Shown: one piece after another, positions 17,396 through 25,795 of the stretch
Layout of the letters: each line of letters opens with the position of its first letter
Numbering within the stretch: the stretch's first letter is position 1
Source: Stenotrophomonas maltophilia
Lineage (GTDB): Bacteria > Pseudomonadota > Gammaproteobacteria > Xanthomonadales > Xanthomonadaceae
Length of the DNA: 64,000 bases
Direction: 5' to 3'
Assembly (NCBI RefSeq): GCF_004684085.1
Contig: NZ_SRHZ01000081.1
Location: forward strand, 1-64,000
Made by a program: the position numbers and the translations under genes
The notes under the pieces: generated by a model
Databases searched by the model: none
What the model was told of the DNA's origin: nothing
The model's input: only the letters and a program-made list of their open reading frames with translations

Positions 17396-18016
17396 ATGCA
17401 GACCCCAGCTGTCGCCAGGCCTCGTACCAAGCCCGCGGAAACCCGTCAGGAAGAACTGATGGACGCCGCGCAGGCACTGTTCCTGTCAAAGGGGGTAGAC
17501 GCCACCACCATCAGCGACATCGTCGCCGCGGCCGACGTGGCCAAGGGCACCTTCTATACCTACTTCGCCTCGCGCACCGATATCCTGCAGGCGCTGGCAC
17601 AACGCTACACGCGGCAGTTCATGGAAGCGGTCGACCAGGCCGTGCAGCGGCACCCCACCGGCGATGGCATAGCACGCCTGCGCGCCTGGATCCGCGCCAA
17701 CATCGAACTCTACGTGCGCACCTACGCACTGCACGATGTGGTGTATGCCAACCATCATCACCATCAGCGCGGCAATGCCGAGCGCAATGCCATCCAGCAG
17801 CAGCTGCTGGGCATCCTCGAAGCTGGCAACGCCGCTGGGCTGTGGCAGCTTCCAGCGCCGCAGGTCACCGCGTCATTGATCTATGCCGGCGTACACGGCG
17901 CCACCGACGATCTGATCGCCACACCGGCGCAGGATGCCGACGCCTTCATCGGCGCGGTGGAAGCCGATTGCCTGCGCATGGTCGGCGTGCCACCGACCGG
18001 CGCCAAACGCCGCTGA
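17396..18016 (+). CDS. TetR-family transcriptional regulator of the adjacent MFS exporter
   Basis: A 206-residue regulator. Residues about 18-65 form the TetR_N domain (EELMDAAQALFLSKGVDATT, then VAKGTFYTYFASRTDILQAL). The remaining helices would form the ligand pocket and dimer surface. It is divergently placed from the DHA2 exporter gene with a large palindrome in the 126-bp gap. A local repressor of the exporter and itself is inferred; the inducing drug is unknown. Confidence 0.9.
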   Translation: MQTPAVARPRTKPAETRQEELMDAAQALFLSKGVDATTISDIVAAADVAKGTFYTYFASRTDILQALAQRYTRQFMEAVDQAVQRHPTGDGIARLRAWIRANIELYVRTYALHDVVYANHHHHQRGNAERNAIQQQLLGILEAGNAAGLWQLPAPQVTASLIYAGVHGATDDLIATPAQDADAFIGAVEADCLRMVGVPPTGAKRR

Positions 18017-18031
18017 CGAACCTTCTGCCGC

Positions 18032-18382
18032 TCACGCGTGGGCGAGGATGTTCAGCAGCCGTCCGAATGGATCGCGGACGTAGAAGCGGCGCACACCCCA
18101 GGGCTCATCTGCCGGGCCGTACTCCAACGGGATGCCGGCTGCGCGCATGCGGTCCAGCACCTCCTGCAGATTGTCCACTTCAATCGACAGGTCCGGTACC
18201 GCAGTGCCAGAGCCGCCTTCGCTGGCAAAGCTGACCTGGGCCAGCGCGCTGCCCGCTCCGCCGTGGGTGATGATCCAACCGTGGTCCATCACCACCGGCA
18301 TGCCCAGCAGATCGCCATAGAACGCTGCCGCGCGCGACGGATCGGGCGTGGCGATATTGGCGACGATACGTTTGACGGCCAT
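18032..18382 (-). CDS. VOC (glyoxalase/bleomycin resistance) family protein
   Basis: A 116-residue single VOC unit made of two beta-alpha-beta-beta-beta modules: IVANIATPDPSRAAAFYGDLLGM begins the first, and YVRDPFGRLLNILA ends the second. Substrates in this superfamily range from methylglyoxal adducts to antibiotics, so no specific reaction can be assigned. It follows the thioredoxin gene on the same strand with a 61-bp gap and converges on the TetR gene. Confidence 0.85.
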   Translation of the reverse strand: MAVKRIVANIATPDPSRAAAFYGDLLGMPVVMDHGWIITHGGAGSALAQVSFASEGGSGTAVPDLSIEVDNLQEVLDRMRAAGIPLEYGPADEPWGVRRFYVRDPFGRLLNILAHA

Positions 18383-18443
18383 GTGCAGCGGCTCCGATGC
18401 GATTCCACATCCTCGCCGCTGCGTGCATGGGCTGCAAGCGTGC

Positions 18444-18764
18444 TCAGCCCAGATGGCTCATCGCAAGCTGGGTGATCGCGCTCTTCGGCAACGCGCCAAC
18501 GGTGCGGGCCACCGGCTTGCCATCGCGCACCACCACCATGGTCGGAATGCTCATCACGCCGAACTCGTTGGCCAGCGCCGGCGATTCGTCGATGTTCACC
18601 TCGGCGAAATGAACCAGCCTGTTCAACTCATCCGCCGCCTGCTCGAACATCGGCTGCATCACCCGGCACGGGTGGCACCACTCGGCCCAGAACCGGATCA
18701 CGTGCACGCCCGGCGCGTTGCGTACGGCCATGTCGAAGTTGCCGCTGGTCAACTGGCTGATCAT
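18444..18764 (-). CDS. Thioredoxin-family protein with WCHPC active site
   Basis: A 106-residue thioredoxin fold protein, start chosen at ATG 18764 with AGGGAG seven bases upstream. The redox motif is W29-C30-H31-P32-C33 (WCHPC), not the usual WCGPC; His at this place is typical of DsbA-type oxidants and raises the redox potential. The cis-proline loop is SIPTMVV. No signal peptide is visible, so it is cytosolic. It is divergent from a TetR gene, with palindromes in between, so it seems to be an inducible stress thioredoxin. Confidence 0.88.
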   Translation of the reverse strand: MISQLTSGNFDMAVRNAPGVHVIRFWAEWCHPCRVMQPMFEQAADELNRLVHFAEVNIDESPALANEFGVMSIPTMVVVRDGKPVARTVGALPKSAITQLAMSHLG

Positions 18765-18786
18765 GTTCAAGCTCCCTGCATCAGTT

Positions 18787-18867
18787 ATGGAATGTACGTT
18801 CCATAAGTTGAGCGCCACCGGCTGACTTGTCAATGAATTCTGGAATGACTAGTCTTTAAGTCATTCC
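18787..18867. promoter_or_regulatory. Two palindromes in thioredoxin/TetR intergenic region
   Basis: Palindrome 1 spans 18787-18804 (ATGGAA and TTCCAT arms, 6-bp spacer). Palindrome 2 has arms GGAATGACT (18842-18850) and AGTCATTCC (18859-18867) with an 8-bp spacer. Both contain GGAATG or its complement, so one regulator could bind both and control both divergent promoters. Confidence 0.55.
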
Positions 18868-18885
18868 CCCTACCCTGGCTAACTC

Positions 18886-19509
18886 ATGGCGCGCACTGGC
18901 CGCCCCCGCGAATTCGACCGCGACGACGCTGTGGAACAGGCGATGCTGTTGTTCTGGGAACGCGGCTACGAGGCCACCACGCTCAACGACCTGCGCAGCG
19001 CGCTGGGAGGGCTTTCCCCTGCCAGCTTCTATGCGGCATTCGGCTCCAAGGAGGCGTTGTTCGGCGAATGCCTGTCGCTCTACATGCAGTCCTGCGGCCA
19101 GTTGGCCACCCTGCTGGCGGACACCACCGACGGCCCACGCGAAGCGATGCGGCGCACCCTGCATGCGGCTGTGACCGCACAGACCTCGCGCAGCCGCCCG
19201 CGCGGCTGCATGGCGGTACTGTCCGGCCTGAACTGTTTCGAAGGCCATGAGGACATCGCCGCACAGGTCGAGCAGGCGCGTCGGCAGACCAGCCAGGCCA
19301 TCACCGCCTGCGTGCAGGCCGGGCGTGATGTGGGCGAGCTGTGCCCGGACGTGGACTGCACCGCGCTGGCCACCGCCTTCGACGTGTTCCTCAAGGGCAT
19401 CGCCATCCAGGCCCGGGATGGGCGCCGTGCCACGGAGCTGCATGCAGCCGTGGATGCGCTGATGGCGATCTGGGACTGCAACGCACTGCGCGCCGCGCGC
19501 CAGCACTGA
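18886..19509 (+). CDS. TetR-family transcriptional regulator
   Basis: A 207-residue regulator that begins MARTGRPREFD, the typical start of the YxaF/AcrR-like group. The helix-turn-helix runs through AVEQAMLLFWERGYEATTL and LSPASFYAAFGSKEALFGE. The C-terminal domain has a run with SRPRGCMAVLSGLNC, and cysteines at several places (C111, C119 and others near 150-160) which could sense electrophiles or oxidation; this is speculation. It is divergent from the WCHPC thioredoxin gene. Confidence 0.88.
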   Translation: MARTGRPREFDRDDAVEQAMLLFWERGYEATTLNDLRSALGGLSPASFYAAFGSKEALFGECLSLYMQSCGQLATLLADTTDGPREAMRRTLHAAVTAQTSRSRPRGCMAVLSGLNCFEGHEDIAAQVEQARRQTSQAITACVQAGRDVGELCPDVDCTALATAFDVFLKGIAIQARDGRRATELHAAVDALMAIWDCNALRAARQH

Positions 19510-19535
19510 CTGCAGGCGTCGGCCCTGAAACAGAA

Positions 19536-19558
19536 GAGCCCCGTCGATGACGGGGCTC
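19536..19558 (-). terminator. Terminator for the small secreted protein gene
   Basis: Perfect 10-bp stem (19536-19545 with 19549-19558), 3-nt loop. On the minus strand it is followed by TTCTGTTTC, so it best serves the leftward small-protein gene. It may also stop rightward transcription from the TetR gene. Confidence 0.65.
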
Positions 19559-19582
19559 GCCATCAACCGATCACGGTTGGGC

Positions 19583-19783
19583 TTAGATGGCGCCGCAGCG
19601 CTCCATGATGCAGCGGTCGTATTCGTACTGGCATTCCATCGCATCACCGCCACCGGACAAGCATGCCTGGTAGGCCTTCCAGCAGGGCAGATCGCAGGGC
19701 GGAATCGGCCCGGCCACGGCAACCGAGCCGCTGCAGGCCAACGCGAACACGGCACCTGCGATTACTTTCCTGAAAGCACGCAT
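19583..19783 (-). CDS. Small secreted cysteine-rich protein (66 aa)
   Basis: A 66-residue precursor starting at ATG 19783, which has AAGGAG eight bases upstream. A signal peptide (KVIAGAVFALACSGSVAVAG) is followed by a mature part of about 40 residues holding six cysteines spaced C-x3-C-x6-C-x9-C-x6-C-x4-C. This suggests three disulphides in the periplasm or outside. I recognise no family. The cysteine in the signal region (ACSG) could be a lipobox, but the context is poor. It has its own terminator and stands upstream of, and divergent from, the autotransporter gene. Confidence 0.65.
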   Translation of the reverse strand: MRAFRKVIAGAVFALACSGSVAVAGPIPPCDLPCWKAYQACLSGGGDAMECQYEYDRCIMERCGAI

Positions 19784-19971
19784 CGACATCACTCCTTGAC
19801 AAGCCTGGTGACTCCAGGCCGGGCCACCGTAGCGAGGACGCCGGGAGATGGAGTGAACGCTAACGTCACAAATAATTAACGCGTTCATAAAATTTCTCTC
19901 ACATCACTGGGGGAGATCAGACCGTTGCAGGGTTAACCGCCTTGTTGTCCGTCAATCAAGGAAGTTGTCCG

Positions 19972-22900
19972 ATGAATCACCCGCTGCACGGCCGTTCGTC
20001 CCGCTCCCGCTCTCCGCTGCACAGCCGCCTGGCGCTGGCCGTGGCCAGTTCCCTGTTGCTGGCAACGGCGATGCCCGCCATCGCCAGCGAATCACTCGAC
20101 GCCTGGCAACAACAACGCCAGTTGCAGGCGGCCTGGTCGCAGCCAACCGGCGGCGCGTCTGCAGCACCGACGGCCACCACGCCAGCGGCGGCCAGCACGC
20201 CCGTTCTCGGCAACCCAGGCGATGCAGCCAGTTGGCGCAGCGATGAGTTCAACGCCGACTGGGGCCTGGCTGCGATGGGGGCTGACTACGCCTATGCACG
20301 TGGGCTGACCGGCCAGGGCGTGCGCCTTGCCCTGTTCGATTCGGGCTCGGCACTGGCCCATCAGGAGTTTGCGGGGCGCAATACGTCCAGCATCACCATC
20401 GGTGCGGACTGCGCCACGCCAGGCGTGGTGTCCGGCACCGGCGCCTGCGAACAAACCCGTGGCGAGCAGCCAGGCTACAACTACTACGGCCTTGGCCCCG
20501 GCGTTCCCGCCGCACTGGCCGCGCGACTGATCGCGGCAGGCCAGCCCTATGGCTTCAGCTACGCCGACCATGGCACCCACGTGCTGGGCACCATCGGTGC
20601 CAACCGCGATGGCAAAGGCATGCACGGCGTGGCGTTCGGTTCGAACCTGACCGCAGCCCGTGTGTTTGGTGATACGTACTATGAGTGGCGCCTGGACCCG
20701 GACAACTTCTATCGCCCGCGCGCGCTGTACCGCACCGATCCCGATGACGCCGCCACCTTGGACATGTATGCGCAGATCCAGGCGCAGGGCGTGCGTGCCA
20801 TCAACCACAGCTGGGGCATCTCTACCCGCAACATGACGGCTGCCGCGCTGGATGCGCAGTATGCAGCGATCGGTGACGGCTACGGCGTGTACGGCAGCAT
20901 CTATGCCGGCAACGGCGACACGGCCGGCTCCACCCTGATCCAGGTGTGGTCGGCCGGCAACGGCAGCGGTGCGGTGGCAGGCATCACTGCCGCGATGCCG
21001 CGCTGGAAGCCCGAACTCGAGCCCTACTGGCTGGCAGTGGCCAATGTGCGCCGCCCCAATGCTGCGGCGGGCGAAACCGACTACGTGATCGATGGCAGTT
21101 CCAGCATCTGCGGCGTTGCCGCCAACTGGTGCATCTCCGCCCCGGGTACCGACATCGTCAGCACCATCGTGTCCGGCGAGATCCAAGGGCGCATCGAGAA
21201 TACCTCTGCCTACGTGCGGCTGATCATCGACAGCGAGAACACCCAGTACACCTACGGCACCAAGACCGGCACCTCAATGGCCGCACCCCACATCACCGGC
21301 GCTCTGGGCCTGTTGATGGAGCGTTTCCCCTACCTGGACAACGCACAGGTCCGCGACGTGCTGCTGACCACCGCACGCGATCTCGGTGCAGCTGGCATTG
21401 ATCCGATCTACGGTTGGGGCATGGTCGACCTGCGCAAGGCCATCGAAGGCTATGGCTCGCTGCGCGTGGATACCCACGTAGTGATGAACCAGAAGGCCGG
21501 CGGCCTGAAGGTGTGGGAAGGCGATGCTTGGGACGACTGGACCAATGACATCGGCGGCCCTGGCAAGCTGACCAAGTCCGGCATCGGCTGGCTGCGCCTG
21601 AGCGGCGACAACACCTTCAACGGCGCGGTACTGCAGGACGGCACGCTGGAATTGAATGGTGCCAACACGCTCACCTCGGCGGTGGAAGTACAGGGTGGCC
21701 AGTTCCTGCTCAACGGCAGCCTGGTCTCCACTGCGCTGACCACCACCGGTGGCATCAGCACGGTCAGTGCCAGTGGCGTCCTGAAAGACAGCAACCTGAC
21801 CGTCGATGGCGGCGTGGTGTCCTTCAACGGCACGCAGACCGGCGGGACCACCACGGTCGGTGCCAACGGCCTGCTGAAGGGCATCGGCACGCTGGGCAAC
21901 ACCCGCGTCGACGGCATCATCGCGCCCGGCAATTCAATCGGCACGCTGACCATCAACGGCAACTACGTGCAGGGCGCGACCGGTGTCTACGCCGCCGAAC
22001 TTGCTCCGGGCGGGCGCAGTGATCAGTTGCACGTGACCGGCACCGCCACCCTCGGCGGTACTCTGGTTGCCCTGCCGGAGCCGGGCACTTACTACCTGGG
22101 TGAGCAGTTCAACTTCATCCGCGCCGATGGCGGCGTCAGCGGGCAGTTCGCGAAAACCGACTTCAGCGCGTTCTCTCCGTTCCTGAAGTTCAGCCTGGCC
22201 TACGCTGCCAACGGCGCCCGCATCGACGTCGCACGCGGCGCCTTGCTGGCCAGTGCAGCGACCACGCCGAACCAGCGCGCGGTCGCCACCAGCGCCGATG
22301 GACTGGCGATCAACCAGGGCCTGCCCAAGCCGCTGACCCAGCTGTTCCCGCAACAGGTCGGTGGCGTGCTCGACGGTCTCAGCGGCGAAGTGCACCCGGC
22401 CACGGCACTGGCCCTGGTCGAGGGCAGCCGTTACGTGCGCGATGCCGCACTGTCACGCCGTGCCGGCGTCGCCGCTCCCGGTGCCGACGCGGGCGATGCC
22501 ACTGGCGCATGGGTGCAGGCCATCGGTGGCAACAGCAAGCTGGACGGTGACTTCAACACTGCCCGTACCGAGGCCAACAGCAACGGCCTGCTGATCGGCA
22601 TCGACCGCGAATTCTCCGGCTGGCAGCTGGGTGTGCTCGCAGGCACCGGCCGGACCGACGTGAAGCAGCAGGAGCGCCGTGCCAAGTCGAAGATCGACAA
22701 CACCCACTTCGGTGCCTACGCCAGCCACAACTGGGGCGGCTTCGGCCTGCGCGGCGGCGTGGCCTGGAGCAAGCACGAGGTGAAGAGCACGCGCGATGTG
22801 GCATTCGCAGGCTTCAGCGACAGCCTGAGCGCCCGCTACGACGCCCGCACCCGCCAGGCCTTCATCGAAGCGGGTTACCGCTTCGGTGGTCCGGAAGCCG

Positions 22901-23328
22901 GGCTGGAGCCGTACCTGCAGGTCGCGCGCGTGGAAGTGGATCTCAAGCGCATCACCGAACGCGGGGGCGCGGCCGCCCTGCAAGGCAAGGTGGACGATAC
23001 CGGGACCACGATCGCCACCGCCGGTGTGCGCTTCGACAAGGGCCTGAAGGCTTCGTTCCAGCAGGACAGCTGGCTGCACCTGCGCGGCGGTGTGGGCTAT
23101 CGCCGCGCATCGGGCGACCGCAGCCAGGTGGCCAACCTGGCCTTCGCCAACAGCAGCAGCACTTTCGCAGTCGAAGGCGCCCCCATCGCCGACAACGCGG
23201 TGGTAGCCGAGCTGGGCCTGTCGGCATGGCTGACCCCGCGGCAGCAGCTGGAACTGGGCTACAGCGGCCAGTTCGGCAGCGAGAGCCGCGACCACGGCGC
23301 CAATGCACGCTGGTCGGTCCGCTTCTAG
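19972..23328 (+). CDS. Autotransporter serine protease (S8 subtilisin family)
   Basis: An 1118-residue type Va autotransporter; ATG 19972 with AAGGA upstream. A signal peptide (about residues 1-40) leads to an S8 domain with the full triad: D123 in LALFDSGSA, H200 in DHGTHVLGT and S435 in TGTSMAAPH. A passenger beta-helix follows, including an autotransporter-associated repeat (GDNTFNGAVLQDGTLELNG). The last about 270 residues form the autotransporter beta-domain, ending in the Phe signal WSVRF. Such proteases cleave host or own surface proteins; a role in virulence or nutrient capture is inferred. A strong terminator follows. Confidence 0.95.
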   Translation: MNHPLHGRSSRSRSPLHSRLALAVASSLLLATAMPAIASESLDAWQQQRQLQAAWSQPTGGASAAPTATTPAAASTPVLGNPGDAASWRSDEFNADWGLAAMGADYAYARGLTGQGVRLALFDSGSALAHQEFAGRNTSSITIGADCATPGVVSGTGACEQTRGEQPGYNYYGLGPGVPAALAARLIAAGQPYGFSYADHGTHVLGTIGANRDGKGMHGVAFGSNLTAARVFGDTYYEWRLDPDNFYRPRALYRTDPDDAATLDMYAQIQAQGVRAINHSWGISTRNMTAAALDAQYAAIGDGYGVYGSIYAGNGDTAGSTLIQVWSAGNGSGAVAGITAAMPRWKPELEPYWLAVANVRRPNAAAGETDYVIDGSSSICGVAANWCISAPGTDIVSTIVSGEIQGRIENTSAYVRLIIDSENTQYTYGTKTGTSMAAPHITGALGLLMERFPYLDNAQVRDVLLTTARDLGAAGIDPIYGWGMVDLRKAIEGYGSLRVDTHVVMNQKAGGLKVWEGDAWDDWTNDIGGPGKLTKSGIGWLRLSGDNTFNGAVLQDGTLELNGANTLTSAVEVQGGQFLLNGSLVSTALTTTGGISTVSASGVLKDSNLTVDGGVVSFNGTQTGGTTTVGANGLLKGIGTLGNTRVDGIIAPGNSIGTLTINGNYVQGATGVYAAELAPGGRSDQLHVTGTATLGGTLVALPEPGTYYLGEQFNFIRADGGVSGQFAKTDFSAFSPFLKFSLAYAANGARIDVARGALLASAATTPNQRAVATSADGLAINQGLPKPLTQLFPQQVGGVLDGLSGEVHPATALALVEGSRYVRDAALSRRAGVAAPGADAGDATGAWVQAIGGNSKLDGDFNTARTEANSNGLLIGIDREFSGWQLGVLAGTGRTDVKQQERRAKSKIDNTHFGAYASHNWGGFGLRGGVAWSKHEVKSTRDVAFAGFSDSLSARYDARTRQAFIEAGYRFGGPEAGLEPYLQVARVEVDLKRITERGGAAALQGKVDDTGTTIATAGVRFDKGLKASFQQDSWLHLRGGVGYRRASGDRSQVANLAFANSSSTFAVEGAPIADNAVVAELGLSAWLTPRQQLELGYSGQFGSESRDHGANARWSVRF

Positions 23329-23350
23329 GAACGTGTTCTCTTGAGGGATT

Positions 23351-23378
23351 GGGGCGGCCTTGCGGCCGCCCCTTTTTT
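23351..23378 (+). terminator. Rho-independent terminator after autotransporter gene
   Basis: Perfect 9-bp GC stem (23351-23359 with 23364-23372), TTGC loop, then six T residues (23373-23378). Confidence 0.92.
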
Positions 23379-23395
23379 CTGTCCGTTGCCAGCCG

Positions 23396-24583
23396 CTATG
23401 CAGCACGCGGCAGGCAGGCAGCACCCAGCAGGCTGGCCAGTGGCAACAGCAGCCCATAGGCCACCAGCGGCCACACCGTGCCCCCCGGCAGCAACACGGT
23501 CGCCAACGTACCTACGCTGGCGACGATCACACTCTGCAGGGCGTAGTACAGCGCCACCGCCATCCCGGACGCATCCGCGAAATCACGTAGCGCACCGTTG
23601 GCGGCCACCGATACCACCATCACCAATCCCACCGCGATGCCCCACATCGGCAACACCACGCTGGCGAATGAAGGTGGCCACAATGTCGCCAGCGCCATCA
23701 GCAGCACGCCACCGATCATCGTCCACAGCCCGCGCAGGAAGGTACCGCGTACCTGCCAGCGGGCGATGGCCCTCTTCGCCAGCCGCGCGGTGAGGATCAT
23801 CATCAGCGCCACCGTTGCGAACGCCAGGCTGAAGGACAACGGCGAATAGTGCATGCGTCCGACCAGGATGCGGGGCGCGATCGAGAAGAACACGAAGAAG
23901 GTGCCCATGCCCGCACTGAAGCCCAGCGTGTACACCCAGAAGCTGCCACTGCGGAGGATGCGCCGCAGTATCCCGCGCGGGGCGTTGCCGCGCGGTGGGC
24001 GGGTTTCCTGCCAATGGCGTTGCGCGCGCAGTCCGGCGATCAGGCCGAGCACGCCCAGCAGTGCGAAGATGGCGCGCCAGCCGAATGCGCCTGCCACCAG
24101 CGCGCCGAGGATCGGACCAAGCGCGGGCACGAAGGCCAGCATCGAAGCAAACAACCCATACAGCGATGCACCCTCCGGCGTATCGGCATACACATCACGC
24201 ACTGTGGCGAAGGTCGCCACCAGCGCCGCCGATGCACCGATCGCCTGCACGGTACGCCAGGCAAGGAACGCTGTGCCGCTGCTGGCCGCCGCCAGCGCCA
24301 ACGATGCGGCGCTGAACAACAACGCCCCCAGCAGCAGCACCGGCCGGCGTCCGACTCGATCGGACAGTGGACCGAACACCAACTGGCCCATGCCGAGCAC
24401 CAGCAGGTAGGCACTGAGCGTCAGCTGCACCAGCGCGGGCGATGTACCCAGTGCCTCTGGCATTGCAGGGACCACGGGAAGGTAGATGTCCATGGCCAGC
24501 GAGGCCAGGAGATCGAACGGTGCCATCAGCGCGATCGCCGACGACACGGAATGGGCCCAACGCGGGGCCTGTCGATTGAACAT
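23396..24583 (-). CDS. CmlA/FloR-type MFS chloramphenicol/phenicol exporter homologue
   Basis: A 395-residue, 12-segment MFS (DHA1, Bcr/CflA group) protein; ATG 24583 with GGAG 7 bases upstream. Several blocks match what I remember of CmlA/FloR: PFDLLASLAMDIYLP in TM1, FGPLSDRVGRRPVLL, FATVRDVYA in TM4, and GMGTFFVFFSIAPRI in TM7. Export of phenicols is therefore likely, though relatives can carry other drugs. It lies downstream of a LysR gene on the same strand, across a 199-bp gap that holds a possible translational attenuator. No mobile element is nearby, so it looks intrinsic. Confidence 0.85.
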   Translation of the reverse strand: MFNRQAPRWAHSVSSAIALMAPFDLLASLAMDIYLPVVPAMPEALGTSPALVQLTLSAYLLVLGMGQLVFGPLSDRVGRRPVLLLGALLFSAASLALAAASSGTAFLAWRTVQAIGASAALVATFATVRDVYADTPEGASLYGLFASMLAFVPALGPILGALVAGAFGWRAIFALLGVLGLIAGLRAQRHWQETRPPRGNAPRGILRRILRSGSFWVYTLGFSAGMGTFFVFFSIAPRILVGRMHYSPLSFSLAFATVALMMILTARLAKRAIARWQVRGTFLRGLWTMIGGVLLMALATLWPPSFASVVLPMWGIAVGLVMVVSVAANGALRDFADASGMAVALYYALQSVIVASVGTLATVLLPGGTVWPLVAYGLLLPLASLLGAACLPRAA

Positions 24584-24590
24584 GGGGAGT

Positions 24591-24726
24591 CTCCGCCCAG
24601 AGTGAATCCGGCGGTGATCCATCCACTTCGCGTGCATCGCAGGGATGATCACCGCAACAACGTCTGCATCGTTGTTGCGGCTCAGCGGACTGTCTGCGGA
24701 CCGTTCCCGTTGTTCATGGTGCCCAT
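24591..24726 (-). promoter_or_regulatory. Candidate leader-peptide translational attenuator of the CmlA-like gene
   Basis: On the minus strand a 14-codon ORF (24726-24682, MGTMNNGNGPQTVR) ends one base before stem 1 (24670-24680 with 24652-24662, 11 bp perfect). Stem 2 (24647-24655 with 24611-24619, 9 bp) shares bases 24652-24655 with stem 1. Stem 3 (24610-24614 with 24593-24597, 5 bp) shares 24611-24614 with stem 2 and covers part of the exporter's Shine-Dalgarno (24591-24594). These stems exclude each other in a chain, as in inducible cmlA, cat and erm leaders. The leader's own ribosome site is weak (AGG). Confidence 0.4.
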
Positions 24727-24782
24727 CGAATGCCTGTACAGGTGGCGCAAGTGTAGCAACCGCCGGCAGACGGCAGCAGCGG

Positions 24783-25688
24783 TCAGTCCAGCGGCAGCAT
24801 GTCGATGCGCCGGCACCGTGTCTGCTTCACCTGCTCGATCAGGCGCCGCACCACCGGCGAGGTTTCGGCCTGGCGGTACTGAACAGCAATGGTCGAGACG
24901 ATGGTCGGGCCGGCCAGCGGCAGATAGACCATGCCAGGCAACACCAGCGTGCGTTGCAGCACCGATGGCACGATCGCCACCGAACCGACGCCCACGGACA
25001 CTTCGGCCAGCACCGCTGCCAGATGGCCGGGCTGCGAACGGATGCGCGGGATGAAGCCACCACGGCGTGCCACCTCCATCGCGCCTGCCGGCTGTTCCGG
25101 CATCACGAACCCTTCTCTTGCCAGCGCTGCCGGTTGCACCGGACTCCGCGCCATCGCCAGCGGGTGCGCTTCCGGAAGAGCCACGCAGAACTGATCCTCA
25201 ACCAGAGTGTGTTCGCCGACGCTGTCGGGCACCTCCATCGGCGGCCGGCAGAACACCACGTCCACCCGGCCTTGCTGCAGCAGCGCCGGCAGCACACCCA
25301 TCGGCCATTCACTTACCTGCAGGTCAACGCCGGGATAGCGGCCGCGGAACCGACTCAGCTGGTCCTGCAACGCGCCGGCATACAAGGCCGAGCCCACATA
25401 ACCGATCTCGATCTTGCCGATCTCGCCGCGGCCGGCCCTCCGGCCCACGGTTTCAGCCTGCTCAAACCGGCGCAGCACGTCGCGCGCCTCGGCCAGGAAC
25501 ACCTCGCCGGCCGAGGTCAGCGCCGCCTCACGCCGTCCGCGCTCGAACAGTCGGGTGCCAAGCCTGCGCTCAATGTCCTGGATCTGCACGCTCAAGGTGG
25601 GCGTGGCGATCCCCAGACGCAGCGCCGCACGGCCGAAGTGCAGCTCCTCGGCCAAGGTGACGAAGTATTCCAGGTGGCGGCGTTCCAT
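24783..25688 (-). CDS. LysR-family transcriptional regulator
   Basis: A 301-residue LysR regulator. The N-terminal winged helix has RHLEYFVTLAEELHFGRAA and LRLGIATPTLSVQIQDIERR; the C-terminal part is a periplasmic-binding-like effector domain (IGYVGSALYAGALQDQLSRF). It is divergent from a DHA2 MFS gene, with a perfect LysR-like palindrome 13 bases ahead of its own start, and it lies upstream of the CmlA-like gene on the same strand. It probably activates the divergent exporter; influence on the CmlA-like gene is also possible. Confidence 0.9.
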   Translation of the reverse strand: MERRHLEYFVTLAEELHFGRAALRLGIATPTLSVQIQDIERRLGTRLFERGRREAALTSAGEVFLAEARDVLRRFEQAETVGRRAGRGEIGKIEIGYVGSALYAGALQDQLSRFRGRYPGVDLQVSEWPMGVLPALLQQGRVDVVFCRPPMEVPDSVGEHTLVEDQFCVALPEAHPLAMARSPVQPAALAREGFVMPEQPAGAMEVARRGGFIPRIRSQPGHLAAVLAEVSVGVGSVAIVPSVLQRTLVLPGMVYLPLAGPTIVSTIAVQYRQAETSPVVRRLIEQVKQTRCRRIDMLPLD

Positions 25689-25700
25689 GGTCGGCGCATT

Positions 25701-25717
25701 GTTAGGTTAAACCTAAC
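25701..25717. promoter_or_regulatory. Palindrome GTTAGGTT-A-AACCTAAC, likely LysR site
   Basis: Perfect 8-bp inverted repeat around one A, between the LysR gene (ATG at 25688) and the divergent MFS gene (25796). It contains the T-N11-A core expected for LysR proteins. Confidence 0.65.
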
Positions 25718-25795
25718 GTACCGGGAAAACACCGAGAATGAAATAAACACCGATCACTGCTGGAATGCCCGTCCACTCCTTCCCGCGAGCGACCG

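Noticed and set aside
23396..24583. CmlA-like gene as part of an integron or transposon
   Set aside because: No attC site, integrase, transposase or change in GC; neighbours are normal chromosomal genes.
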